A stretch of DNA of 64,000 nucleotides from Scalesia atractyloides (GCA_947069175.1 CAMTDV010000019.1:71609358-71673357), one strand, 5' to 3'. Numbered from the stretch's first letter, positions 23,554 through 35,501 are shown. Numbers and translations: made by a program. The notes: a model not told the origin generated them from the letters alone.

Positions 23554-23825
23554 TTTTTTTAACGGCCAACAAAATTAACTACGAGCACACTCGGGGCACC
23601 CACTAAACCAAACGGAGAGTGGTTTAAACGAGCTTGAATAACTCGAGTCCACCACCAATTCCGGGGAAAACCCGGTAACCTACCCGTCCGTAGGCACGAC
23701 GGTGAAATTACCGGTAAAACCCGTTTAGCTCAAGGATCAGACCCAAGTTTCCTGGGTCTCCTATCATTGCTCACCAATGACTCACTCTGCACCTAAATGA
23801 GAGTTGAACTTGCATCTCTCAAAAG
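23554..23825 (-). mobile_element. SINE-like retroposon
   Basis: On the minus strand the sequence ends TTGGCCGTTAAAAAAA, the same tail motif as the SINE at 20456-20636. The 5' part has CAAGTTCAACTCTC, a degenerate B-box. The inner part is GC-richer than the surroundings. No clear TSD; the flanks are only roughly similar. Confidence 0.45.
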
Positions 23826-23927
23826 AAATGCGTTTATGTTTGTTCGTTTATTAAATACGAACCATTTGTTAAATTATTAACAAACAAACTTTTCGCCAGA
23901 CAGTTTACAATGTACGATTAGTTTTTT

Positions 23928-24151
23928 AGGGATGAGCTCAGTACCGACAGGTACCGGTACAGAAAATCCTCAAAAGTGGGTACCGGTACCGAAGATATCC
24001 GGTACGGTAAGGTATGGTTCGGTACCAGTACCGGTACTTGGGGTAAAAACCGGTAAATACCAGTACCGAACCGATACTGAAAATGTCAAAATCGATACCG
24101 AAAATATATCCGGTTTGATAAATTCGATACCAATACCGTTTGCTCATCTCT
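23928..24151. mobile_element. hAT-like MITE, GGTACC-rich
   Basis: Inverted ends AGGGATGAGCTCAGTACCG and complement of AGAGATGAGCAAACGG. Flanks AGTTTTTT and AATTTTTT form a 7/8 TSD. The interior is dominated by GGTACCGGTACC words. Related stretches occur at 29200-29395, 45740-45887 and 49725-49915. Confidence 0.6.
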
Positions 24152-24510
24152 AATTTTTTTAGTGAACAAAATTTTCACCATAATGTCTAATTCTTTGAAC
24201 ATACCTAAATCTAGTTAGATTAATTCATTGACACAAGTAGTTGTAATAGTTAATATCATTAACCTTGTAAGCTGGTGGAACCCAATATAACAGAGGTCTA
24301 GCGGGTGGGGTAGGGGTAAAACTGTAGTTTGCACAAAAAAAAAAAACAAAAAAAGCAGCAAAACTTTACATACATACAGACACACAGACATTGTTCGTTG
24401 TCAGCAGATAACACATCTCCCAACTCTACCTTCAATGGTAATCTGAACCCTTTGTAAAAGAAAAAAAAATCTCCCCCTCAAAACAACTTCAATCCTCCAA
24501 CCACCAGCTA
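24152..24510. other. Upstream region of the bHLH locus
   Basis: Short intergenic interval between the MITE and the start codon. No TATA box could be assigned with confidence. An A-run at about 24336-24353 and a CACA-rich stretch precede the coding region. Confidence 0.35.
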
Positions 24511-25868
24511 ATGCTACCGGAAACCGGTACCATTTGGATGGACGGTGAAGTAAACCAAGACGAAACCTCATCATGGTCACCCACCCACCCACCACACATC
24601 ACCACAACAACCAAATCATCGGTATCGAATCCAATGCAACTTCATGCAACAACAACAATGAAGATGACCATCAACACCGTATTACCAACACTTCATATGA
24701 TTCTCTCACGACCTTGAAATCCATGCTGGAAAATGAGTGGTACCACCACCACCAGCAACAACAACAAAAAATAACAATAATAATAATATTAAGCTTAATC
24801 CAAACACCGTACCAGATGGTAATAATAACTCTTTGTTTTTACCAATGGATTCTTCTTCATCATGTTCTCCATCGCAATCTCATCCTTCGTTCACCCAAGC
24901 ATATCCTCCATTTTTTCCTAATAAGTTCAACCATAACATGAACCAGTACGATATGCCGTACGGGTTCGAGTTCGGTAGCGAACCGGCTTTCGTACCTAGC
25001 CATACCAATTTGATGAACTTTGGTTTATCTTCACATATTCAGTTACCAGAACTTTCGTCCAGTTCGGACTTTCCTGGTACCAACAATAGTAATGATACCA
25101 GTGACATTGTTGTACCTGGGCCCGGGTACAACACAGGATTTGACGGTTTTCACGGGTCTGTGCCCGTGAGTCCGTTGTTTCCTGCAAGGGCTAAGGTTCT
25201 ACGGCCGCTTGAGGTTTCGCCGCCGTGGGAGCGCAGCCTACACTGTTCCAGAAGCGGGCGGTGTTGCGGCAAAGCTCGGATAAATTGGGGGAGCTTGGGA
25301 ATGTGAAAAGTTGTGGTCTAGTGGAAATGGAGAAGAAGAGGAAGAGAAATGTGATGGAGGAAGATGAGATTGATGAAACGGGTACCATTGATGTTTCGGG
25401 TTTTAATTATGATTCGGATGATGTTGAACTGAATGGCGAGCATGCGAATGGGAACGGAGGAACTGAGGTTCAGAAAGGTACGAACGAATTCAAATTCAAA
25501 TTCAAAATAACTGAAAAACTTCATTTGTGAATAGTATTTTTATGGTATATTATAGTTACTAAAGGGCTCGTAGCCGTATTAAGTATGTTGATCTGGAAAA
25601 CTGTATTGGTGAATAATATTTTTTTTTGGGTGTAGCATGTGGCTAATTGTAGTGAATTAGGATTTTGAAATAAGAATAATGATTAATGAAATAAGAATAA
25701 CTATAATAGATGGTAAACTCGAATGACAGGTAAGAAGAAAGGGTTACCTGCGAAAAATTTAATGGCGGAAAGACGAAGGAGGAAGAAGCTCAACGACAGA
25801 CTTTACATGCTTAGATCTGTCGTCCCGAAGATCAGCAAGGTACAAACGGTCTTAGTTTCAACTATTAT

Positions 25869-26070
25869 GTTAATTTTTTTGGTTGTTAGTGATAATTGAT
25901 AGCGTACAGACAAAACGGCTAGGGTTTTATTATTAAGAAAATTCTAAAAATTACTAAGGCAATGTAATTTGTTAATTTTTTTGGTTATTAATGATAATTG
26001 ATCGCATACGGATATAACGGCTAGGGTTTTATCATTAGAAAATTCCAAAAATTACAAAGAAAAGGATAGG
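25869..26070 (+). repeat. Tandem duplication in intron 2 of the bHLH locus
   Basis: Two diverged units of about 102 bp, starting GTTAATTTTTTTGG at 25869 and 25971, each containing GGCTAGGGTTTTAT. Confidence 0.7.
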
Positions 26071-26598
26071 AAAGCAATGGTTGATATAGTTAAAACAACT
26101 AATAAAAGCACAATACAAAAAAGACTAGTATAAGTTATTATGCTAGCAATAATAACATTCAAATTATGTTACAGATGGATAGAGCTTCGATTCTAGGTGA
26201 CGCGATCGATTACTTAAAGGAGCTACTACAAAAAATCAAGATCTACATAACGAACTAGAGCGACACCACAAGGGTCATTGATGCAAGCTTCATCAAGCAT
26301 CCATCCATTAACACCCACCCCACCCGCGCTTCTTCAACATGTTAAGGAAGAATTATGTCCGCCCACCAACAGCGAGACCACTCCAGGCCCGAAAAACCAT
26401 TTAGCAAAGGTAATATTTTTTTAATTATAACTCATAATATTGATATTATGAGTTGTGATGTGTTTGATTTGTACAGGTGGAGGTACATGCAAGAGAAGGG
26501 AGGGGTGTGAACATCCACATGTTGTGTCGGCGCAGACCGGGTCTGTTGCTGTCAACATTGAGGGCCCTGGAGAATCTAGGGCTGGATATTCAACAAGC

Positions 26599-27000
26599 TG
26601 TCATCAGCTGTTTCAATGGGTTTGCCTTGGATGTATTTCGAGCTCAGGTATTGTTACTAAGACTGGCAAAACGGGTGGGTCGGGTTGGGTTGGGTTGGCT
26701 AACAGGTCAAAACGGGTTTTGAGCTAAATGAGTCCACGTCAAACCCATTGTATAATTGAAGTTGTCATAAGCTGTTTCAAGGGGCTTGCTTTGGATAAAT
26801 TTCAATTTTCAAGCCCGTGTATTATTACTAAGCGTAACGGGTCAAGTCGGGTTGGCTAACGGGTCAAAACAGGTTTTGAGCAAAATGAGTTCGAGTCATA
26901 CCTTTCAATGGACTTACTTTGGATGTATATCAATTTTCAAACCCGTGTATTATTACTAAGCGTGGCAAAACATACAGGAAAGATTGGCTAGGTTCGGGTC
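26599..27000 (+). repeat. Exon 4 tail plus intron repeated in intron 4
   Basis: The end of exon 4 (ISCFNGFALDVFRAQ) and the start of intron 4 recur downstream. A copy at about 26763-26890 still encodes VISCFKGLALDKF, followed by the same TATTATTACTAAG and ACGGGTC-rich intron sequence. A third, shorter copy starts about 26903. Offsets are about 164 and 128 bp. Confidence 0.75.
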
Positions 27001-27476
27001 AAATGGGGTTTAACAAAAAAATGTGTTTGGGTAGCAAATTTATTTTACTCAAATTGCTACCCAAAATTGTTAGAAATTGCAAAATGTATGTACAAATTGG
27101 TCTACGCAACGAGCCTCGGATCCAAACCCATATTCATTAAATACAAATTGGACGCATTTCGGTCCATTTCCTTTTTAGCTGAAACCTTTTTCTATTTTTG
27201 GGTTTGTTTAATCGTTGAAAGATTAAACGTAACCCAAATCAACTCGTTTACCTGTAAGTAAACGGGTTGTTTTGTGGGGTTGTTTAATCAGTTAAAAGAT
27301 ACAACGTAATCCAAATCGACCCGTTTTACTTGTACCAAACAATGATTTGATGAGATAGTTGAGTGATTAAAGATGGTGATGATGTTTGGCAGCAATGTAG
27401 GGAAGGGCAGGAGATGTTGCCTGAGCAGATAAAAGCAGTGCTTCTAGAGACAGCTGGATATCATGGTGCCATTTAG

Positions 27477-28339
27477 CAGCTTTTTGTATTGTTGATCTTG
27501 TACTTTAACCATTTAATAAAATCCACTTTTCAGTCATTTAAATTTAATTATGTTTTCTTTTTGTCATTAAGCAAGTGTAGCTTTGTAGATCTCCTTTGAT
27601 TGGTCTAGACTTTAGACTAGACTTGTAATATGAGCGGAGTTGAAAAATGGGCAGGTTAGATAACACGTTAAAACGGTCGTAAGCCAATATGAACAACCAA
27701 AGTTTAAAGATTAAAGCTAAAAAAGCCAATGACTCGTCAACCAAAGATGAATTTTTGATAATCGAATTTTGTGGTGGGGTTACGATTTTACTTTTCGTTT
27801 GAACATCGACCCCCCCACCCCCCACAAATCAAAACCAACATGTATGTATTTTTGTAAATAATATATCACTTGTTTTCTCTCTTCATTTATCATTTGACAA
27901 TCTTCTTGATTCTAATTCGACCTAATATACTATATTTACTTTTCAAACTATATGGGCTTGAATTGGTCCAGATCAAGAACTAACCAAATTAACTGAATTG
28001 TTTTCCACTAAAAAAATTGAATTGTTTGTAATCTGACACTATCCATGGAAATCGAAAAAAAAAACATTGTCTAGATTTAGTTTTATCTATAACTAAAATT
28101 GAACCAATTCATACTCACCCCTAACTCCCTCACATCATATATTGACATAAAAAAACTTTATGAACATTATTTTTTCTTCACAAGTCTACAAAAGGATGTA
28201 CAACACATATCCATTACTTATCATAACCGCATTCAAATAATATACCTACGGAATTAAAAAAAAACTAAGGCCAAGTTCAACATTCTATCGTGATCCAATC
28301 TAAGGTGATTGCGAAGGTAAAAAAAAGACGGTTACATAT
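27477..28339. other. Downstream region of the bHLH locus
   Basis: An AATAAA-like signal at 27516 lies about 40 bp past the stop codon and may serve 3'-end formation. The remainder is AT-rich with no gene recognised. Confidence 0.4.
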
Positions 28340-28824
28340 TGATGACGTAGGTGCTCGGAAACTCCCACTCAGCAAAGCTGGAAGCAACAAGCTGGACACA
28401 GTCGCATTAGTGACTAGAAGCTGGAAGCCACAAGCTAGAAGCGGTCACTTGATAACCAGCAACTGAAAGCTCATGTTACATCAAGACTCACAAAACTGAC
28501 ATTCACCAAAAAGGCAAGGTCACTTGTGTAAGCAACATTACCATAGGACAAGGTTTACCACGATTAGAAGGTATGAGCTGTCAAGGAGGCTTCCCATGGT
28601 AGAGACCTCTGCCAATATAAAAGGGAGTCTCCTCCAACCCCAATGGTATGATCACTTCACTCTCTCTCTCTCTCTCTCTCTCATTTTCTTTACTGATTCT
28701 CACGTTGGATACCACCTCTTGTGTTAAGGCTATTGGTGTTCTTTGTGTTTAGATTCCGATCAACAAGCTATCTGCCGGAGTGGATCCTAGACCTTCTTCT
28801 CTGCCATATACTTGTTGTTTAACA
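28340..28824 (+). mobile_element. Small solo LTR
   Basis: Begins TGATGACGTAGG, ends TTGTTTAACA, flanked by a perfect 5-bp TSD CATAT (28335-28339 and 28825-28829). Contains a promoter-like TATAAAAG at 28616-28623 and a (CT)n run at 28659-28682 shortly after it, which fits a U3-R-U5 order on the plus strand. 485 bp, noncoding; no matching internal region is in the window. Confidence 0.7.
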
Positions 28825-28829
28825 CATAT

Positions 28830-29194
28830 TGATCTAACATAAAAAGAAATATACATATAACACAGAGAACCACTAAATATATACATACGATTTAATATAT
28901 AAAGCGTAACCTCCAACACCTCAGACGCACTATTCAAACCCAAACTTACAAGTTACAATTATCTATATATTATCTAACAAACCCAATGAATAGTGTTTTT
29001 GTTATAATAATGGTCACAATAGCTTTTTTTCTTTATTATTTTTCTTAACTTTAATGATTTTTTTCTCACATGTTGGGATAAATGCTACCCGGTACCATTT
29101 GTTCATCCCTAATCACGGGTACCGTACGAACAACAAAGGCATGCACATTTTTTTTATTTCGTCAACTTTTAATGATTTCTTTATTTTAGTTTCA
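28830..29194. other. Intergenic, nothing recognised
   Basis: AT-rich, no gene or clear element end. GGTACC-type words near 29088-29130 suggest the following Helitron-like repeat may start here. Confidence 0.3.
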
Positions 29195-29588
29195 GGGGTA
29201 GGGTTGAGCTCGGTGCCAACCGATACCGAATCGGTATTGGTACCGAAAATACCAGTTACGGTACCGGTATATGAAGATAAAAACCGGTAGTGAACCGGTA
29301 CCAGGAACGCCAAAAGTTAGTACCAAATTGGTACTTAAAATCTTTCGGTTCGGGGGTACCGTTACCCTGTACCATTTGCTCATCTCTGACCACGAGTTTC
29401 ATACGAACAATATCATTACCATACAACTTTTTTTGTTGATTTTCTCTCAGTTATCTTTTAGTGTTTTTTTTCTATATTTTCTTTTTATTCTTGTTAGTGG
29501 TTCTGTATACGACACGCTCGTAGTGATTTCAGAACAACTAAATAACAAAAGAAGTTTACAGCAACGCAGCGTCTTTTAATAAACCTAG
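29195..29588 (+). mobile_element. Helitron-like element carrying a GGTACC-rich segment
   Basis: Ends ...AATAAACCTAG before TT (29588), with a degenerate CAGCAACGCAGCG hairpin just upstream. The segment GTTGAGCTCGGTGCCAACCGATACC and what follows to the end parallels 49725-50109 almost throughout, so the two are copies of one family. The 5' end is approximate. Confidence 0.5.
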
Positions 29589-30470
29589 TTATACATATCA
29601 ATTTCAAGTGCTCATGAATAGTGAACCACATTTAATTATTTGTTTTATTAATAGGTGATAAATAACTAAAATAACCACATTTAATTATTTATTTGTTTTA
29701 TTAATAGGTGATAAATAACTAAAATAACCACATTAATTATTATATTATTTCTTTTATAATAGAAACCTCTCATGAATAGTAATAAATAATTAAATATTTA
29801 TTTTTTGATATTATTTTATTTTATCATTTAATTTGAATTTTTGATAATAAATTATGATCGTGCATGTATCGTATCGATACTATTACAAACCAAATTGACA
29901 CCGATCCAATAGTTGTGATAACGTACCGTCACAAAGTGGAGCAAATAATTTAGAATGTTAAAAAACAAATAATTAAACAAAGATACAGATTTGGAATTTT
30001 TTTAAAAGTTAACGAACATACCGTACCGGACAACATCGGTGCTACTATATGTATTCATTTTTATGGTATCCTGTTTAATAACGGATTCCATGTCATTACC
30101 GTAGTGAATCGAACCAAAACCAACCAAACAACATTGATATTGGTATCTGTATTTATTTTTATTATTTTTGTTTTACCATATCACTTCCATACTCTACCAT
30201 GAACAACATCGGTACCGGTATCTATATTCATTATTTACTTTCCATTTTTGATAATTTTTCATTTATACAACTTTGTTTGCGATGACAAAACGAATATCGG
30301 TACTAGTGGTGTGACAATATGAACCATTGATATAGTTCGAACAATAGAGGTGCCGGTACCGGTATTCATTTTTACCATATTTGATTGATATAAATCACAT
30401 ATTGATTTATATACAGAGTGCATATGTCGCATCTATACTGTAACAAACCAAACTGAACTGATACCGATCA
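29589..30470. other. AT-rich repeats with scattered GGTACC words
   Basis: Contains a direct duplication of about 55-60 bp (AATAGGTGATAAATAACTAAAATAACC twice, about 29651 and 29706) and worn GGTACCGGT-type sequences. No gene recognised. Confidence 0.4.
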
Positions 30471-30517
30471 AATGCCCGCGATAATGTACCGCCGCAAGGT
30501 GCGGTTAAATTATCTAG
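30471..30517 (+). mobile_element. Helitron 3' terminus
   Basis: A hairpin (ACCGC at 30488-30492, GCGGT at 30501-30505) followed by AAATTAT-type spacer and CTAG at 30514-30517 before T. The rest of the element probably extends left through the GGTACC-rich sequence; its 5' end is not identified. Confidence 0.45.
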
Positions 30518-31033
30518 TTACTATTAGTTGGGGCATAATGTACCAACCAGTGCAGCTAGTTAATTATTTCCAACATAAACTTAATCTTGGATCAGAATGC
30601 TTACTTGCTTGTAGAAACTATTATGTGATCTAAGATTGTTCTATACTTGTTCTTGTTGACACTTGAAGATGAGAGAGAGAGAGAGATATGAAATAAAACA
30701 TCCTTTATTAAGTTGGTAACAAAGGGTAAAATAATTCATCAAGACATTACTAATGCCTACAACTACAAGTCAAATGAATGCTTGGTTGCATATATATACA
30801 CTTTTAGTCGCCTAAGCCCTAAATATTTTCATTCTATATGCGAATAGTAATACATACGCAGATCTATATGTGGTATACATGTCCCTAATCACATTACTTT
30901 TAAGTCATTAATAATAGGTAACAGTCTACCACGCGAGTAAAAGAGTTGTGTACTTCGTGGCTAAATGAGTTATCAGTTTTTGACATGACTATATAGGTAC
31001 AAGTGTACAACGCACCCAAGAACACAACTATTT
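30518..31033. other. Intergenic or worn LTR sequence
   Basis: Contains a (GA)n run at about 30668-30686. It directly precedes a primer-binding site, so an LTR is expected here, but the sequence does not match the LTR at 44924-45290. Confidence 0.3.
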
Positions 31034-32310
31034 TGGTATCAGAGCGGTCTTGATCACTCCTATGGACGCTCGTGAATGGAAGGCTTCATTGGATCAGATT
31101 GAGTCGACTCTTTTTGAGATAATCAATCTTCTCAAAAAGAGTTTCGAAGATGGGCAACCTCACCCATTTTTTCTATACCACCACCTGTTTCCATCACCGC
31201 ACCGCCAACCTTGTCAATCGTTGCCGCCTCACCACAACCGACTTCCCTTCCCGTACCATCACCTTTACTGGCATTCGTTTCCACCATGACACCGAAACAA
31301 GCTGCTGCCACCACACCATCAAAAACGACGACTATGATTTCAGCTACAAAAAAGAAGAAATTCTCATCATTCAAAATGACAAGCAGAAGACGCAAATGGT
31401 GCCAACCGTGGCGACCCGTTGAGACCACACTAGATGGAACCGGAAAAGTCGAGTGGCGACCTATCACACCCCAAACGATGGCGGAATCATCGGGGCGCGG
31501 CACTAAGCGGTTCGGATTGTTCGAGAGAATCCATAACGACTATTATAACGACAATATTTAAAACGTCAATTTCCCATACAATTAACATATCATCATTTCA
31601 TAATCATTAGATATCCAAACATTCTCAAACAATTCAAAATACGATAACTAGATTATTACAAGTTTCTAAAGTAAAATCCTAAGTCCAATTTGCAGCGATA
31701 CATCCTCAACCTGTTACATACATTAAAATACAAGTCAATACAATAAAGTAAAGGTGAGCATACAGGTTTAATAGTATGATAATAGCGACAAAGTGTTTAC
31801 GCATAACCAACCTGCATACGTAGAGAAAGTGAATCTAAGTAAGCTAACAATAATGATACAAGCAAACCAACACGACTGCGATGTGAGTATGCGCGATACG
31901 TGTTCACGACTGCGAACACGCATGTAATGTAAATTGCGAGCCTTAACAACCCCCGAACCAATCGGGTGCTGAGTCCAAACTATAGTACTATCGTTGCTAA
32001 GGGTGGTCTACAAGTCCTCATTATTCACACATAGCAAACAAACATTCAGCGATTTACGTATAACATGCGAGAGCGGTTAGCTTTAAAAGAGTTTAGCGTA
32101 GTGTGTAGCGTGTTTTGATATAGAGACATATGTAACACCCAAAAGTGCGTTAAAGTGAAAAAGGGTTCAAGTATACTCACAGTCGGTGCTCAACAAAGAA
32201 ACACGAACTGTTGTGGATTGAAGGGAGCGCTGGTTCAGCCTGTAAACGCGAACAGAAGTGCATCAGTCTTCCGAAGTGCTGAAACGGTCAAAGTATGGAG
32301 GGGCAGTGAA

Positions 32311-32488
32311 CAAGTTCGGGCGAAGTTGTACCAAATCTCTTGGATTAGTACAAGTTCGGGCGAACTTGCCTAAAATCTTCTGGAATGTATAAGTTCGGGC
32401 GAACTTGGTACCCTTTCTTAGAAATGGGTACAAGTTCGGGCGAACTTGGCAGGTTCCCTTTGAAATGGTACAAGTTCAGGCGAAGTTG
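32311..32488. repeat. Five-copy palindrome array in family A LTR
   Basis: Copies of CAAGTTCGGGCGAACTTG or close variants start at 32311, 32351, 32390, 32431 and 32471, spaced 40, 39, 41 and 40 bp. Some copies carry CAAGTTCGGGCGAAGTTG, so one arm has drifted. Corresponds to the array at 4448-4808. Confidence 0.8.
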
Positions 32489-33261
32489 GTCACCAGCCTG
32501 GTGACAACTTCAAGCGAACTTGATTAGAGCGAACTTGGCTGTTTTTGGTCCAAAATCGTGCGTTTTCGCGTCGTTTGCTGAGTAAATCGAGTGTCCATTC
32601 CTCCAACCTTGAGCTACTGAGCAAAACATAGGCTGGACAGATCTTTTTCGAGCGAGTTTTAACCACTTTACAGGAACTCGGGCTAATCCGGCGAACTTGT
32701 CGGTTCGTACGGGTTAGTCCAATTCGTGCAAGGTGACGATATCGTCCTTGTGCTTCCGGATCTGAGATCTTGTGTCACACCCCGACCCGCAGCGGAAATA
32801 AGAGTCTGGGGCATAATTGGGTTATCACCAAAGCACATGACATTTACTATTATGTTTCATAATTAATGAAGTCAAAGTTACATTTTCAAACATCCAAACA
32901 TGTTCATTCAATACAAGAGAAAATAACCAAACATAACAATCCAAATACTAAATCGTTTTATTCTTCTAATCCAGGTCCTATGTGTTCCTAGCTGCTGCTG
33001 GTTCACCTGTATCATGTGTAAAATGGGAGGTTTTGGGTCAAAATAAGTTGGCGAGTGAACCTTATTAGATAAACATTTGATAATGATTTTATGGTTAGTT
33101 TATCAATAAAATATTGTGCATAATCATAAAAAAAACAAATGTAAGTAATCAAGCATTGGCAAATAACAGTTACAATTATAACATACAATAACACTTGATA
33201 GCATACATGAGCATACCAATATCAATAAATCGATCAACCTAACATAAATGAAGAACTGTGT

Positions 33262-33440
33262 GCGATCAAGGCTCAATCAAACGGAGCCGATCGTATTGCA
33301 TGAACTGGAAATGTAAATTGAACTGTGCGCTCAAGGCTCAATCAAACGGAGCCGAGCGTATTGCATGTATTGAAATGTAAAATGAAATGACCGATCAAGG
33401 CTCAATCAAACGGAGCCGATCGTGCGGGCACGCCACAGAT
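33262..33440. repeat. Direct repeats in 3' LTR
   Basis: Three units containing GATCAAGGCTCAATCAAACG and a GAGCCGA core, separated by GTATTGCATGAACTGG-type spacers. The matching part of the other LTR (41485-41715) has four units. Confidence 0.75.
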
Positions 33441-33982
33441 CAACCGCATAATAAAATGGGGATCAAGCTCAACCTCATGGATGGGGAGCTGCGGCCTCGG
33501 CAAATGCATGTACTGAAATAATAATTTGCATCCAATAATAACTACTTAACAGCAACAAACTAATACACATGTCATGATATGATGTATGCACAATAGTTTC
33601 GTTATAATATGTAAATAAACAAAGACACATGATACACCCAAAAACGTGATTAAAACGGGGAATTTGAAAGGTTCACTCACATTGGGTGCGTTGAATTTGA
33701 GATGGTGAGATGCGCACGATTTAGATGAGCGAGTCGACGAGGAAAACTAACCTAAATAATAATGGAAAAAATATATTAAGTGGATGAATGTTATTAAGGA
33801 TTTTAATGAAATTTTAGATATATTTTTATGAGTTTATGGCTATTTTCTATCTTTAAAAATGTTATTTTTAAGTATTTTTAATTGATTTTTAAATTAAATT
33901 AAATAAATAAATATATAAAAAAATATTATTTTTTTACTGTTGACGTTGCGTTGACCGGTTCGGTCAGCGGTAAATTCCTGCG

Positions 33983-34390
33983 CCGGGCGGGATTCGAACC
34001 GGCGACCTTCCGTTCACGTGCACGTAGCTCTACCAACTGAGCTACGTGACTAACCCGTTATAAACCCGGTTTTAATTATATTTATATACTTATTTGAATT
34101 AACCGAAAATTCCCTTATTTTGCAAAAACGTTTTAATTCCATTGGACCGGTGCTCGTGACAGGATTCGAACGCGGACGTGAAGTTTATTTTGCACACAGT
34201 CCACCGCTGGACTGTGTGTCTAACCCGGTTATATTCTTGGTTTTTATTATACTTAACAATTACCTGTTTTAACCCGGGTTAGTTCATGATTAAAAAGGAA
34301 TGTTATTACACAAAGCGTGCGCGTAGCAAGGATCGAACTCGGGACGTGTATATGAACTTTGCACACAGTCCACCGCTGGACTGTGTGTCT
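33983..34390 (-). repeat. Array of three tRNA-like hairpin modules (3' LTR)
   Basis: 10-bp perfect stems at 34021-34048 (8-nt loop), 34193-34218 and 34362-34387 (6-nt loops), spaced about 170 bp. On the minus strand the first is followed by a B-box identical to consensus (GGTTCGAATCC) and the others by GTTCGAATCC- and GAGTTCGATCC-type boxes. Arms CACGTAGCTC/GAGCTACGTG and CACACAGTCC/GGACTGTGTG are the same as in the other LTRs. Confidence 0.65.
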
Positions 34391-35235
34391 AACCCTTTAT
34401 AATCCGGATTTTAATTACTCTTATCTCATTATTAAGTTCGTCTTCTTCATTACGATCACAGACTTTACTCAAACATCTGGTTCGTGATTAATCTAATTAA
34501 TAAACATGACGATTAGCTTGAATGTACTAAACGAACAGTTTGGGGAAAGAAGATACCGGACAGGTTGTCTTCCTCAGAGAGTCCGGCGAGAATTTGACGG
34601 CTCTGTTTTTGAACCTTCGGCTGAGAGGGTCTATCAACAGAATTAAGGAATTAGATATGAAATTGAACTAGTGTGTATTGATTATTAGTACGTTTGAATG
34701 TGCATACCGATAACTAGCGAGTTTCCGGCAATTCCAGAAATTCTCCGGTGAACACAGAAAATCCAGCAAAGTCGTCTGTGGCTGATTTTGAGTGATGGGT
34801 TAATGTTAGTAAAGTTCTAACAATAGATTGAAATCGTAAAGAAGGAGTATCTTACCGGTTTGTGTTGAATACGGTTTTCCGGCGACTTCTGCAGAGAATT
34901 CCGGCGAACTGTTTTAGGTGCTCAAATGATTTGAAAACGCGACGAAAAGGAAATGGAGTGTTGTTGTGACAGTTCTGAATCGTGCAAATGATCGGAACTT
35001 GAATTAAATCAGAGTTTGATAAATTTTCGGTTTCAAATACCGAAAATGGTGAAACTTTAAGTTCATTCATTACTGACTTAATTAGAAACCGAAATACATC
35101 GGTTATAAGTTGGCCAGATGAATTCGAAATGATTTGGCGATCGGTTTGCCGATTTCCGTTATTCAGATGGCATCAACGGTTGATTTGAGTTTGCGTATAA
35201 GATCCAATTGTTTGCCTAGTGTTAACAGAAAACAC

Positions 35236-35315
35236 ATTGTGGCGGAGTGGTTTAATGAAAGAAGGTTAAGTTGCTTTGAAGGCTTGGCTGACCCAGGTTC
35301 GAGTCCCGGCAGCTA
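35236..35315 (+). other. tRNA-like module (Leu/Ser-like) in 3' LTR
   Basis: A-box TGGCGGAGTGG and T-arm CCAGG, loop TTCGAGT, CCCGG (one mismatch), antisense to the element. The acceptor stem does not pair. The matching module in the other LTR (43521-43600) has a perfect T-stem. Confidence 0.6.
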
Positions 35316-35501
35316 CAAATGTTTTTTATTTATTTTATTTTAACTTTTTATCAAATATAATTTTTATAGTTTAGTTTATTTATTAATTATGTAACGTTTA
35401 AACTCAAAATAATCATAAATAATTAACGAATCTTTTATAACATGGTACAAGATTACAAAACGGAGCGGGTTTTGGAGAACCCGATTTTTACAAATGTTAC
35501 A

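Larger units (their letters stand above)
24511..27476 (+). pseudogene. ICE1/SCREAM-like bHLH transcription factor, frame-disrupted
   Basis: Homologue of ICE1/SCRM, a nuclear MYC-type bHLH factor that partners SPCH, MUTE and FAMA in stomatal development and regulates cold-response genes. Exons, all with GT-AG introns: 24511-25477, 25729-25839, 26175-26409, 26477-26647, 27393-27476. The intended product is about 520 residues (Arabidopsis ICE1 about 490). Exon 1 has the family motifs KSMLENEWY, GAQPTLFQKRA and YDSDD. Exon 2 has the bHLH start NLMAERRRRKKLNDRLYMLR, exon 3 MDRASILGDAIDYLKELL. Exons 4-5 encode the ACT-like C-terminus (RRPGLLLSTLRALENLGLD, LPEQIKAVLLE). The reading frame changes three times in exon 1 (about 24580-24605, 24745-24830, 25218) and twice in exon 3 (about 26238, 26257). 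Each fits a one-base deletion, so no single frame gives the full protein. This is either a recent pseudogene or local sequence error. Confidence 0.85.
32773..35501 (-). repeat. 3' LTR of the Tekay-type element
   Basis: Plus-strand ends TGTCACACC and GTTACA. Contains tRNA-like modules at 33983-34390 and 35236-35315 and direct repeats at 33262-33440. Bordered internally by GTATCCCCAACTTTTAGG, the complement of a polypurine tract. Confidence 0.9.

Noticed and set aside
24737..25306. 189-codon frame as an independent gene
   Set aside because: It is the middle part of exon 1 of the ICE1/SCRM-like locus; its apparent start is just where the frame shifts.
31050..31561. Host gene encoding a Pro-rich protein
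   Set aside because: The frame starts 5 bp after a retrotransposon primer-binding site and is repeated at 45293-45440, so it is a gag-like remnant.
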